Source: Gracilibacillus timonensis (GTDB lineage Bacteria > Bacillota > Bacilli > Bacillales > Amphibacillaceae). From it: 64,000 nt of DNA. The notes beneath the pieces were generated by a model. It saw nothing but the letters and a program-made list of their open reading frames with translations, was not told the DNA's origin and searched no databases. The position numbers and the translations under genes were made by a program. Positions 16,150 through 24,557 of this stretch are shown in pieces. The stretch covers positions 1,054,001-1,118,000 of the forward strand of contig NZ_FLKH01000012.1 in NCBI RefSeq assembly GCF_900086715.1, written 5' to 3'. Within the stretch, counting starts at the first letter, position 1, and every line of letters begins with the position of its first letter.

Positions 16150-16387
16150 ATTCACTCCCTTCTAGAGTTGGTCCATTCTAAGTATAGCAAATAGTGAATT
16201 TCTAGATTTCTTTTCGATTGCTAAAACTTAAGGAAATTAGTTATCGACTAGACGAATGAGCCTTTTATACGTTTTGTTTTTGTGTGTTCAAAAGACAACG
16301 CCTTATTAGTTTCCGGCTCTTATACTCATCCATCAAATGCGTAATAGGAGGCTTACCTATTAACGGGTCCAAAAGAGAAATTGCTTT

Positions 16388-16651
16388 ATGGGATATTGGA
16401 GTGGGCCTGGCTACTATGGTGACACAGATTTAAAAAACATCCAATATGCTCAAATACTTGCTTTTTTGGCGACTGTATGAGGTGGCTTATTGGGTGCCCA
16501 TCACTTGATCGCCACTTTAACTTATTCGGCTAATACTTCCTTACATTGGCTTGGAGCGATAGAAGTGCTCGGAATCGGAAACTTACTTGGTTTGTTCGCT
16601 CTTTATCAATCTTCGTTTTTTCATAACCTATTTCAACGATCGGATACTTAG
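16388..16651 (+). pseudogene. Decayed membrane-protein gene with in-frame TGA
   Basis: One forward frame reads YWSGPGYYGDTD, then a helix-like segment to 16477, a TGA at 16478-16480, and continues in frame as GGLLGAHHLIATLTYSANTS... GNLLGLFALYQSSFF to a TAG at 16649. The continuous protein-like character on both sides of the stop indicates a former integral-membrane protein. No start with a ribosome binding site was found. The family is not recognised. The rest of the 640-base gap (16150-16792) shows nothing further except AT-rich sequence. Confidence 0.5.
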
Positions 16652-16792
16652 TTCACCGAACGGTCAGGAATATCTTTCTGGTTTTGATTGGACAAACGCA
16701 ATAAGGAATTTAGTTGATACCGTACATTTGCCTTTCCCCTTTGGCCTGTAGTTACATTTACTATGTTAAGGAAAGAAATGGGGTGCATACAA

Positions 16793-18328
16793 ATGCGTTA
16801 TCAACTAGAAAAATATGTCGATCCACTTCCAAGAATGAAGCGTCTCCAACCGATGAAAAAAACGAAGGACGGCGTTCATTATGAGATGACGATGAAGCCA
16901 TTCAAGAGTAAGTTGCATCGTGATTTACCAGCTACCTCTTTATGGGGATATAACGGACAATTTCCTGGGCTGATAATAGAAGCAAATCGTGATGAACCTG
17001 TTCACGTCACCTGGCTTAATCAATTGCCAAATAAACATCTTCTGCCGGTCGATGTATCCATTCATGGACTCAACCAGCTTCCTGCTGTACGCACGGTCGT
17101 ACATTTACATGGAATAGAAACTAAACCAGACAGTGATGGTCATCCAGAAGCATGGTACACCAATGGTTTTCGCGAAATAGGGCCTAATTTTTCCAGAAAA
17201 ACGTTCACGTATCCGAATCATCAGCGCAGCAGCCTCTTATGGTATCATGATCATGCGATGGGCATTACACGATTGAATGTGTATGCAGGGCTAGCTGGAA
17301 TGTATATTCTTCGAGATAAGCAAGAGAAAGAATTAAACCTGCCAAGCGGTGAATATGAGGTTCCTCTTATGATTACAGACAAAAGCTTTCAGGAAGATGG
17401 GTCGTTATTTTACCCATCACAGCCTGATGGAGCAGCAGCAAGTTTGCCCAACCCATCTATTCTACCCGCCTTCAATGGTGATACGATATTAGTGAATGGA
17501 AAGGTATGGCCATACTTGGAGGTGGAACCTAGAAAATATCGTTTTCGAATGTTGAATGCTTCCAATACAAGGTCTTATCGACTACAGCTTGATCCCAATA
17601 TAGGCCTCCAGCAAATTGGCTCTGATGGGGGATTACTCAGAAATGCGGTAGGGATGGAAGAAATCCATTTTCATCCCGCCGAACGAATCGATGTCATTAT
17701 TGATTTCTCGCAAGCAGGGGGCAGGTCCATTTTGTTGAAAAATAACTTAGGGCAAGACGCAGATCCAAATGATGACACCAGTCATATCATGCAATTTCGT
17801 GTTACAAAGGGATTAAAAAATAAAGATCAAAGTCTCTTGCCTGCAGATCTATCTACTATTCCTTCGTTAAAACAAAATAATATTTCTACCATTCGCTATT
17901 TAAAATTAGTGGGGTCATCAGACCAATTTGGTCGCCCTTTATTGCTGCTAAACAATAAGCATTGGCATGATCCCGTTACCGAAAAACCAAAGCTAGGGGC
18001 AACGGAGGTTTGGGCTTTTACCAATACCACCAATTTTTCTCATCCGATTCACATCCATCTAATACAATTTCAAATATTGGATCATCAGCCATTTGACCTT
18101 GAACGATATAATGCAGACGGTCACATCACCTTTACAGGCCCACCTAAAGCACCAGCCGCCAATCAGCGCGGGTGGAAAGATACATTGGAGGTTCCTGCCG
18201 CCAATATTACCAGAGTCATTGCAAAGTTTGCACCATATAGCGGGGAATTCGTCTGGCACTGTCATATTTTAGAACATGAAGATTATGATATGATGCGTCC
18301 TTATATAGTGGAAGACGACGAACAGTAG
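16793..18328 (+). CDS. cotA: CotA-like multicopper oxidase (laccase/bilirubin-oxidase type)
   Basis: 511 aa counted from ATG 16793 (GGGGTG 7 bases upstream; Mets at 16763 and 16778 are alternatives). All four copper-ligand motifs are present: HLHG (104-107), WYHDH (150-154), the HPIHIHL motif near the C-terminal third, and HCHILEHEDYDMM (His489, Cys490, His491, His495, Met500) giving the type 1 site with axial Met. Motif spacing and text follow B. subtilis CotA, the outer spore-coat laccase that makes the brown pigment and oxidises phenols and bilirubin. No signal peptide, as for CotA. The gene is monocistronic with its own terminator. Confidence 0.93.
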   Translation: MRYQLEKYVDPLPRMKRLQPMKKTKDGVHYEMTMKPFKSKLHRDLPATSLWGYNGQFPGLIIEANRDEPVHVTWLNQLPNKHLLPVDVSIHGLNQLPAVRTVVHLHGIETKPDSDGHPEAWYTNGFREIGPNFSRKTFTYPNHQRSSLLWYHDHAMGITRLNVYAGLAGMYILRDKQEKELNLPSGEYEVPLMITDKSFQEDGSLFYPSQPDGAAASLPNPSILPAFNGDTILVNGKVWPYLEVEPRKYRFRMLNASNTRSYRLQLDPNIGLQQIGSDGGLLRNAVGMEEIHFHPAERIDVIIDFSQAGGRSILLKNNLGQDADPNDDTSHIMQFRVTKGLKNKDQSLLPADLSTIPSLKQNNISTIRYLKLVGSSDQFGRPLLLLNNKHWHDPVTEKPKLGATEVWAFTNTTNFSHPIHIHLIQFQILDHQPFDLERYNADGHITFTGPPKAPAANQRGWKDTLEVPAANITRVIAKFAPYSGEFVWHCHILEHEDYDMMRPYIVEDDEQ

Positions 18329-18387
18329 CCCTGATGGAGATCAACTAGAATGGTTTCGGATTGCTTGGTAACGTAGAACGGAATAAT

Positions 18388-18435
18388 AACGATAAAAGGG
18401 GCATCCACATTTCGTTGCTTCTTTTATCGTTTTAT
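18388..18435 (+). terminator. Terminator after cotA-like gene
   Basis: AACGATAAAAG (18388-18398) pairs with CTTTTATCGTT (18421-18431) around a 22-nt loop, followed by TTATT. Confidence 0.75.
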
Positions 18436-18617
18436 TATAAATAGCCGCCATCTATTCGAACAGATGAATAAAACCTTTCTATGTGGATGATGTATTAAAA
18501 ACACAATTTAGTCATGCGGTACATGATTTGCATGATCGTTAATCAAGTAAATAGAATAGAAGTTTACAAATTTAAAAGTAGGGTAGATAGTAATTACATA
18601 ATAGAGAGGGAGGCGTT

Positions 18618-19145
18618 ATTATCAAGTATACTTCTTTAATCATCCTTACGTTGGTCGGGTTCGTACTCTTCGCAGGGACAGTAGCGGCCGAGAAGCATTA
18701 TGAAGTACAATCAGGAGATACGGTATACCGTATTGCGCAGGACTATCAAGTAGATGTAAATACAATCATTGCCGCCAATTCATCTATAGCAGATACTGCT
18801 TCTATTGTACCCGGGCAAACATTAAACATCCCAGATGAAACGGGAACACCTTTTACCGTTACAGCTTATACGGCTGGACCCGAATCTACAGGAAAAGAAC
18901 CCGGTGATCCCGCTTATGGTATCACAGCGTCTGGTGAAGTGGTAGAAGAAGGAAGGACCATTGCGTGCCCGTCATCTCTTTCTTTTGGTACGAAGATACA
19001 TATTCCCGAGTTAAATGAAACGTATGTGTGTGAAGACCGGGGGAGTGCGATTACAAATGGCCATTTAGATATTTATATAGAAGACTTAGACGAGGCATTG
19101 GAATTTGGTGTACAACAATTGCAAGCGAAAGTGTGGACCTATTAA
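18618..19145 (+). CDS. Secreted LysM + 3D-domain cell wall protein, probable non-canonical start
   Basis: The frame encodes a signal peptide (KYTSLIILTLVGFVLFAGTVAAE), one LysM peptidoglycan-binding repeat (HYEVQSGDTVYRIAQDYQ... GQTLNIP) and a C-terminal 3D domain (FTVTAYTAG... CEDRG... GHLDIYIED), named for its three Asp residues, as in YocH-like wall hydrolases. The only ATG/GTG/TTG start is TTG 18651, in the middle of the signal peptide and with no ribosome binding site. GAGAGGGAGG at 18603-18612 instead points to ATT 18618 (or ATC 18621), codons that would initiate MIK/IIKYTSL. So either a rare ATT start is used or the start has been mutated. Role: cell-wall lysis or turnover. Confidence 0.8.
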   Translation: MIKYTSLIILTLVGFVLFAGTVAAEKHYEVQSGDTVYRIAQDYQVDVNTIIAANSSIADTASIVPGQTLNIPDETGTPFTVTAYTAGPESTGKEPGDPAYGITASGEVVEEGRTIACPSSLSFGTKIHIPELNETYVCEDRGSAITNGHLDIYIEDLDEALEFGVQQLQAKVWTY

Positions 19146-19253
19146 GCCGAAGAGAAAGATGGAGGAATTTAACACAACAAGCAGTCGATCTATAGAATGT
19201 ATGTAGGTTGGGTGCTTTCTTTTTTTGCGAATGGTAGGATGAAGCTTCATTAT

Positions 19254-19289
19254 AAAAAAAGTGCCCGCTGGATAAGTAAGCAGACACTT
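19254..19289 (-). terminator. Minus-strand terminator after the Rossmann protein gene
   Basis: On the minus strand an 11-bp stem (19279-19289 with 19259-19269, two G-U pairs) is followed by seven T (A run at 19254-19260). Confidence 0.75.
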
Positions 19290-19346
19290 ACAAGAATCGT
19301 TCAACATAGCAGGGATCAAAATGAATGATTTCAATCACTTCTACAC

Positions 19347-19985
19347 TTAATAAAAAGAAGGTTTGGACCAATTAGTATTTGGTTCCACTACACCTAAACT
19401 GTTGTTTCGATATTTTTCCGGGTCCGAAAGAATATCCATAATCAATCGCACAACGGCTTCGCGCGTCACTTGTGCACCGGTAAAGGGTTCCCCCTTTTGA
19501 GAAATTTCATAGTTTTCGTTTCCTTTTTGATTGTATAACCAGGTTAGTCTTAAGAGCGTATAATGCAGTCCTGAAGCTTCCACTATTCTAGCAGATTCTT
19601 TATGACGATTAACAGCCCTTTGACCAACCATTCGAACATTCCATTTACCAAATTCACCTACTACTTCATCGTAAATACCTAACACACTTGCGCAAATAAT
19701 CCAGGATTTCTTCTCCTGTTTCATTACTTCTATAATGTTTTGAGTTGGCTCTGGATAAGTCATATCATTCAAGAAAACCAAATCAACATCTTGCATGGCT
19801 TGTGCCAAAGTCGCTGTATCCTCGAAATCTCCTGAGACAATTTTCTCTCTGTAGGGTTCCTGGATATGCAAGCGCCGAACAGCATTACGTGCATATAGAA
19901 TCAGTTGATGGTCTGTTTCAGCCAACAGTCTTTCCGTCAGCATGCTGCCAATTTGTCCTGCAGCTCCTAAAATTAATATTTTCAT
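19347..19985 (-). CDS. NAD(P)-binding Rossmann protein (NmrA/atypical SDR type)
   Basis: 212 aa with the nucleotide motif ILGAAGQIGSML (residues 4-15), Asp after the fourth strand (VSGDFED), and VDLVFLND. The C-terminal GLHYTLLRLTWLYN is the usual substrate-side segment of atypical SDRs such as YtfG/NmrA-like reductases and epimerase-like proteins. GGAG precedes the ATG at 19985. Probably a cytosolic NAD(P)H-dependent reductase or redox sensor; the substrate is unknown. It is on the same strand as the RibD_C gene, but a hairpin at 20034-20065 separates them. Confidence 0.85.
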   Translation of the reverse strand: MKILILGAAGQIGSMLTERLLAETDHQLILYARNAVRRLHIQEPYREKIVSGDFEDTATLAQAMQDVDLVFLNDMTYPEPTQNIIEVMKQEKKSWIICASVLGIYDEVVGEFGKWNVRMVGQRAVNRHKESARIVEASGLHYTLLRLTWLYNQKGNENYEISQKGEPFTGAQVTREAVVRLIMDILSDPEKYRNNSLGVVEPNTNWSKPSFY

Positions 19986-20029
19986 TGGTTAAAGACTCCT
20001 TTCATTTCCTGCATCCGTATACGTATGTC

Positions 20030-20065
20030 AAAAATGCTTTCTGAATCCGAAGATACAGAAAGCAT
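20030..20065 (-). terminator. Minus-strand terminator after the RibD_C gene
   Basis: A perfect 10-bp stem ATGCTTTCTG/CAGAAAGCAT (20034-20043, 20056-20065), followed on the minus strand by TTTT. It separates the RibD_C gene from the next minus-strand gene. Confidence 0.75.
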
Positions 20066-20092
20066 AGTGACAGACTATTGGATATAACAGGA

Positions 20093-20815
20093 TTAATTTT
20101 TTACTTTATAACGTAACCAAACCGTGCCATCTTCCTTACTTTCCACATGATCTAAGTCAAACGAAACAGGGGTATCCGTTGATAATCCCTCTTTTGTTTC
20201 AAATAGAGAGGCAGCAGAAGCAGAACCATCAGCAAACGGGGCCATAACAACACTCACTTCATCACATAATCCAGCTTGTACAAAAGACCAGTTAAGCACA
20301 GCACCGCCACCAAGCATCAAGGTTTCAATATGGAATAAATCACTTAGCTTTTCCATGAGAACTTCGTAATCGAGTGCGTCCTTTCCTGCAATAACATAAG
20401 AAATATTTAACTTTCGCAACATCGCTTTGTATTCATTACTTGCTTTTTCTGTTAGTACCTCAATGATATGCGCTTTCGTGTCTCGATACTTTAACGTATT
20501 ATTGTCCCAAGCAAGCTTTCCAGATGGATCTACGGAAACATAATATTTTGGTAAATCTGTTTCAACGACGAAATCACCCTCTGGTACAGGAGCGGCGCTC
20601 TTGTCTACATCAGGTTCTTTATATTTAGTAAAGGCCTCGTCTGTTGTGGTACGTCCAGAAAGCCAAGCTTGCATATCATAGTGTGAGTCTTCTCCAAAGG
20701 CAACATTATAAAAGAAATCAGCACTTGACTTTCTTTCCGGTAATGCCTTATGTGTTCCATCAATTTTTCCGTCAATGGACACAATCATATGGCAAAAGAT
20801 ATAAGGTTTCTTCAT
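20093..20815 (-). CDS. RibD C-terminal/dihydrofolate-reductase-like protein
   Basis: 240 aa. The N-terminus YIFCHMIVSIDGKIDG is the NADPH-binding start of the DHFR-like RibD_C fold; YVIAGKDALDYEVLMEKL and LMLGGGAVLNWSFVQAGLCDEV carry the conserved G-G-G and Asp-Glu motif near the C-terminus. Stand-alone members are pyrimidine/pterin-like reductases of mostly unknown substrate, found in stress and drug-resistance contexts. The promoter contains a perfect 16-bp palindrome, duplicated before the divergent ATP-grasp gene, so the two are likely one regulon. It has a proper ribosome binding site (AAGGAG). Confidence 0.85.
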   Translation of the reverse strand: MKKPYIFCHMIVSIDGKIDGTHKALPERKSSADFFYNVAFGEDSHYDMQAWLSGRTTTDEAFTKYKEPDVDKSAAPVPEGDFVVETDLPKYYVSVDPSGKLAWDNNTLKYRDTKAHIIEVLTEKASNEYKAMLRKLNISYVIAGKDALDYEVLMEKLSDLFHIETLMLGGGAVLNWSFVQAGLCDEVSVVMAPFADGSASAASLFETKEGLSTDTPVSFDLDHVESKEDGTVWLRYKVKN

Positions 20816-20858
20816 TTTGAAAAACTCCTTTTTCCTTTATTTCTTTTTAATATAAAGG

Positions 20859-20936
20859 ATAGAGTGCACTCTATGTCAACTAGAAAGCCTTAGCTAACAT
20901 TTTATATACGAATCACTTGACCTAGAGTTCACTCTA
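20859..20936. promoter_or_regulatory. Divergent control region with two TetR-like palindromes
   Basis: ATAGAGTGCACTCTAT (20859-20874) is a perfect palindrome lying between a minus-strand -35 (TTGACA, 20874-20879 complement) and its -10 region. TAGAGTTCACTCTA (20923-20936) repeats the same motif 60-odd bases away, just after a plus-strand TTGACC. The shared TAGAGTxCACTCTA suggests one dimeric repressor controls both the RibD_C and the ATP-grasp gene. No regulator gene is adjacent. Confidence 0.7.
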
Positions 20937-21049
20937 ATCGGTAAACTTATTATCAAATGGTAGTACCGATATTTTACACAACGTTTCTAATAGTCATGGA
21001 ATGATTCAAAGGAAGATATTGACCATTCATTTTATAGGGAGGATTTATA

Positions 21050-22306
21050 TTGAAGACTTTATTGTATGTAAATATTCGAAATTACAAAGTAGAGCGGTTG
21101 AAACCTATTTATACGGCAAAAAAAATGGGGTATAGAATCGCTTTACTGGCAGATGTTGATCCAGGATTAGATGAAGGACTGATTGATGATTTAATCTTAG
21201 TTAACACGTATGACATGAAAGCTTCGGTTAAAGCAAGTGTTATCTATGCGAAAAAACATGCAGTGGCCGGTGTACTAACTTGGTCGGAAAAAGATGTGGA
21301 ACTAGTAGCAAAGATTGGGGCTGAATTAGGGCTGCCTACCATTAGTACAGAAGCAGCTAAAAGGGCAAGAAATAAATATTTCATGCGAGATGCATTAAGA
21401 GAGGTGGAAGGGATTTGTCCAAAATTCAAGCGAGTCTTGTCGTTGGATGATTGGAAGCAAGCGGTTGATGAAATTGGTACACCAGGAATTTTTAAACCAG
21501 TCGGGGCAGCGGGAAGTAAAGGGATTTTTAAAATTGAGGCCGATACGGATATTCATGAAGCGTATGAAGTAATGATTAACTCCACTTCTCCGGATGACGA
21601 TAAAATTTATACCTACTACCCTAATGAATATATTTACGAAGAGTATTTGGATGGCGCCGAAGTATCTGTTGATGGCGTGGTTCAGGATCATAACGTATAT
21701 ATTACCGGGGTGGCTGATAATTTAGTTTCGGAAGAATATTCTTTAGACTATATGGAGATTTTCCCATCTGAGAAGGATGAGGCGACCGTTAACGAGATAA
21801 AGAAAAGCGCGGAAACGGTTGTGAAAACACTGGGATTTAACCATTGTTCTTTTCATTTGGAAGGCAGGGTGACTACAGATGGCTTCAAATTGATTGAAGT
21901 GGCAGCTCGACCGGCTGGTGGGTTCATTGCTTCTCATGTTATGGAGAATGCTTCAGGTATTTCTTATTTAGAGTTCATTATTAAGGTTGCAGTTGGGGAA
22001 AGTATTAAAGACAGCTGGCCAGACTTTGATACAATCAGCACCCATAGTGTATGTCATTATGAAGTATTAGCTGATCAGGAAGGTGTTGTTACAGATATAC
22101 GTGGCTTGGATGATGTCATGGAAGATGAGGATGTTATCTTGATTATTCCTGTAAGACAAATCAATGAGGAAGTGGTCCTGCCTCCTGAAGATTTTGAATC
22201 AAGCTACTTGGCAACAGCGATTATTAGAGGAAAAGGGTACGAAGAAGTGAAGAAAAAAATAGATAGATTAGAAAGCAAATTAGAGTACAAGATAAATGAA
22301 CAATGA
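21050..22306 (+). CDS. ATP-grasp ligase
   Basis: 418 aa from TTG 21050 (AGGGAGGA upstream). The ATP-grasp fold shows as GTPGIFKPVGAAGSKGIFKI (lysine and glycine-rich loop), YIYEEYLDGAEVSVDG (adenine and triphosphate contact), and the metal site FHLEGRVTTDGFKLIEVAARPAGG. This matches the carboxylate-amine/L-amino-acid ligase (BacD/YwfE-like) branch, which joins a carboxylate to an amine via an acyl-phosphate. The N-terminal KTLLYVNIRNYKVERLK is a Rossmann-like preATP-grasp domain. Divergent from RibD_C and sharing its operator. The product is unknown, possibly a dipeptide or modified amino acid. Confidence 0.87.
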   Translation: MKTLLYVNIRNYKVERLKPIYTAKKMGYRIALLADVDPGLDEGLIDDLILVNTYDMKASVKASVIYAKKHAVAGVLTWSEKDVELVAKIGAELGLPTISTEAAKRARNKYFMRDALREVEGICPKFKRVLSLDDWKQAVDEIGTPGIFKPVGAAGSKGIFKIEADTDIHEAYEVMINSTSPDDDKIYTYYPNEYIYEEYLDGAEVSVDGVVQDHNVYITGVADNLVSEEYSLDYMEIFPSEKDEATVNEIKKSAETVVKTLGFNHCSFHLEGRVTTDGFKLIEVAARPAGGFIASHVMENASGISYLEFIIKVAVGESIKDSWPDFDTISTHSVCHYEVLADQEGVVTDIRGLDDVMEDEDVILIIPVRQINEEVVLPPEDFESSYLATAIIRGKGYEEVKKKIDRLESKLEYKINEQ

Positions 22307-22583
22307 CGGATGATTTGAAGGAGAAATAGTAAGGAGAGTCGCACAATGCAATGCTTAAGAAAAGTGTTGGTGTAGGTGATCACTCTTGGACCTTTCATTA
22401 GATGGTGACAGCAGTCAACTGTGGGGCTTTGATTAAGAACTTCCCAGTGTCAGGTGCTTGTTCTTAACCAAGTCATGCGTTAATATATGATTTCTTTATT
22501 GGACTTCTAATGTATCTTTTAATAGTATTATTTATTAATAGAATATTGCAAATAACCATTCTACATTTGGAGGAGGATATGTA
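22307..22583 (+). other. Intergenic stretch with an unassigned hairpin
   Basis: TTAAGAAC (22433-22440) pairs with GTTCTTAA (22460-22467), a 19-nt loop, without a T tract. Nothing else is recognised before the aldo-keto reductase. Confidence 0.35.
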
Positions 22584-23567
22584 ATGGAATATGTAAAGTT
22601 CGGAAATACCGGTTTAGATGTATCACGTATCTGTTTAGGAGCAATGGGGTTTGGAGACCCTGATAAATGGATTCATAAATGGGTGTTAAATGAGGAAAAG
22701 AGTCGCCCTGTCATTAAGAAAGCAATTGATTTAGGCATTAATTTCTTTGATACAGCTAATATTTATTCCATGGGAGAAAGCGAAAAAATTCTCGGTCGGG
22801 CGTTGAAAGATTATGCCAAACGAGACGATATTGTTCTTGCAACCAAGGTTTACATGTCGATGCGTCCTAATCAACCGAATAGCAGAGGTTTATCCCGAAA
22901 AGCCATTATGACAGAGATAGATCATAGTTTAGAACGATTAGGAACAGATTATGTCGATCTGTATATTACTCATCGTTGGGATTATGATACACCAATTGAA
23001 GAAACGATGGAAGCTCTTCATGACGTAGTGAAATCAGGAAAGGCACGCTATATTGGGGCTAGCGCCATGTATGCTTGGCAGTTTCAAAAAGCGCAACGAG
23101 TGGCGGAGCGTAATGGATGGACAAAATTTGCATCGATGCAAAACCATTATAATTTGATCTATCGGGAAGAAGAACGAGAAATGATTCCTTTCTGCCAGGA
23201 TGAAAAAATAGCATTAACGCCTTATAGCCCGCTTGCTTCTGGTCGATTAACTCGTGACTGGTCAGACACGACCTTCCGCTCTGAAACAGATGAGGTTCAG
23301 CAATCCAAGTATGATGCAATGATGGAATCAGATTCTGGGATCGTAGAACGCGTAAAGGAGCTTGCAAATAGGCACCAAACGACTAGAGATAAAATTGCCT
23401 TAGCGTGGCTTCTTCATCAGGATCAGGTGGTTTCTCCTATCATTGGCGCTCAAAAAGAAAGTCATATTGAAAGTTCTGTAGCTGCGCTGGACATTCAGTT
23501 AACACCGGAGGAGTTAGCATATTTGGAAGAATTGTATATTCCTCATCCCGTAGTTGGAGCTCTTTGA
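22584..23567 (+). CDS. Aldo/keto reductase
   Basis: 327 aa, NADPH-dependent reductase of carbonyls. The (beta/alpha)8 barrel motifs are plain: MEYVKFGNTGLDVSRICLGAMGFG, the catalytic Asp-Tyr pair in GINFFDTANIYSMGESE, Lys in VLATKVYM, His in LYITHRW, and the cofactor-binding tail (AWLLHQDQVVSPIIGAQKESHIE). The length and the GxxxSRxCLG start fit the AKR11/AKR14-like group found in Bacilli. GGAGGAGGATAT precedes the ATG. Monocistronic with a strong terminator. Confidence 0.94.
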   Translation: MEYVKFGNTGLDVSRICLGAMGFGDPDKWIHKWVLNEEKSRPVIKKAIDLGINFFDTANIYSMGESEKILGRALKDYAKRDDIVLATKVYMSMRPNQPNSRGLSRKAIMTEIDHSLERLGTDYVDLYITHRWDYDTPIEETMEALHDVVKSGKARYIGASAMYAWQFQKAQRVAERNGWTKFASMQNHYNLIYREEEREMIPFCQDEKIALTPYSPLASGRLTRDWSDTTFRSETDEVQQSKYDAMMESDSGIVERVKELANRHQTTRDKIALAWLLHQDQVVSPIIGAQKESHIESSVAALDIQLTPEELAYLEELYIPHPVVGAL

Positions 23568-23614
23568 AAACTCCAAAATCACAGCTGAAACTTTTTAAGT
23601 AAAGGAATACGATA

Positions 23615-23670
23615 ACAAGCACCCAAAACGAGTGTTTATAAATCGCTAGTTTTGGGTGCTTGTTTGTAAA
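23615..23670 (+). terminator. Terminator between aldo-keto reductase and ridA
   Basis: A perfect 15-bp stem (23615-23629 with 23649-23663) followed by a T-rich tail; symmetrical enough to serve the convergent ridA transcript. Confidence 0.85.
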
Positions 23671-23752
23671 TAATATACTCAATTTTTATGATGAATCTGA
23701 TGACGTTAACGATTGGTTACAATGTAATGATAGTAATGGACCTCACACTAGT

Positions 23753-24148
23753 TTATGAAACGTCTGCACACCAAAGCTCGATTTCTATTTTCAATTCAGG
23801 CCATCCTAATGCAGTAATATAGGCAACGGTCATGGAAGGGTAGGCTGTTTCGAATAGCTTATCCCATTCGGTGTAAAAATGATCCCAGTCTATTTCCTCG
23901 GTTGCCCAAATGTTCACTTTTATTACGTTGTCCTCCGTCAAACCTTCGGAGGCCAGCACCTTACTCATGTTGACAAACGTATAGCTCACCTGTTCGTTTA
24001 AATGGGAGGGAATATGAGCCTCTTCATCTATTCCGACCTGACCTGATGTCACGACCAAACCAGCACCTTTGGGTACCCTTGTGACATGGCTGTAGTTACC
24101 TACCGGTTTAGGCATAAAGGTTGGATTGCTTCTCGTAATTTTTTGCAT
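23753..24148 (-). CDS. ridA: RidA/YjgF-family deaminase-like protein
   Basis: 131 aa from ATG 24148; the open frame runs further upstream but without a ribosome binding site. The sequence VGNYSHVTRVPKGAGLVVTSGQVGIDEEAH matches the RidA N-terminal half, and YPSMTVAYITALGWPELKIEIELWCAD the C-terminal half. The Arg of the usual P-A/R-R-T-x-V motif is replaced: the text reads YPSMTVAYI, so the canonical substrate-binding Arg (about 105) is a Met and imine hydrolysis is doubtful. It probably belongs to the RutC-like/Rid4-7 branch. Single gene. Confidence 0.85.
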   Translation of the reverse strand: MQKITRSNPTFMPKPVGNYSHVTRVPKGAGLVVTSGQVGIDEEAHIPSHLNEQVSYTFVNMSKVLASEGLTEDNVIKVNIWATEEIDWDHFYTEWDKLFETAYPSMTVAYITALGWPELKIEIELWCADVS

Positions 24149-24212
24149 AGTATTTACCTCACTTATTATTATTTCTGCTGAAAGAAGACAGACTCCACCA
24201 ATTTGTTGAAAT

Positions 24213-24278
24213 CTAAAAGAAAACAGCAGTAGAGTATCCATAGCCCATCGATAAAAATAGCAGTATTTTTTTCTTCAT
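24213..24278 (-). other. Possible 21-aa leader-like ORF before ridA
   Basis: On the minus strand a strong ribosome binding site (GGGAAAGGAGTG) precedes an ATG at 24278 and 21 codons, MKKKILLFLSMGYGYSTAVFF then stop, resembling a truncated signal or membrane segment. The ridA start lies 65 bases further. It may be a gene remnant or a leader peptide. The rest of 24279-24557 shows nothing I recognise. Confidence 0.25.
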
Positions 24279-24557
24279 GACTAGAACACTCCTTTCCCTC
24301 CGTCTGTGAAGTAATCTATTTACGTTTCTTAACCATTCCATCAAGATAGATCGATTAAATCAAATATAATTCTAACAAACCGCAACATTCCTGTCCAACG
24401 CAATATCGATCAAAGTAGCACGCTGCCTAATGATATCATAAGAAGATTTGTTGTGAAGGCCCGAGCTTATTCTTTACGTGCACCCTGTTAAAAAGCATCA
24501 TATTAGATGCAATAGTAGGATAAACTCTGTACAATCATAATAAAAAAGGTTGATAAA

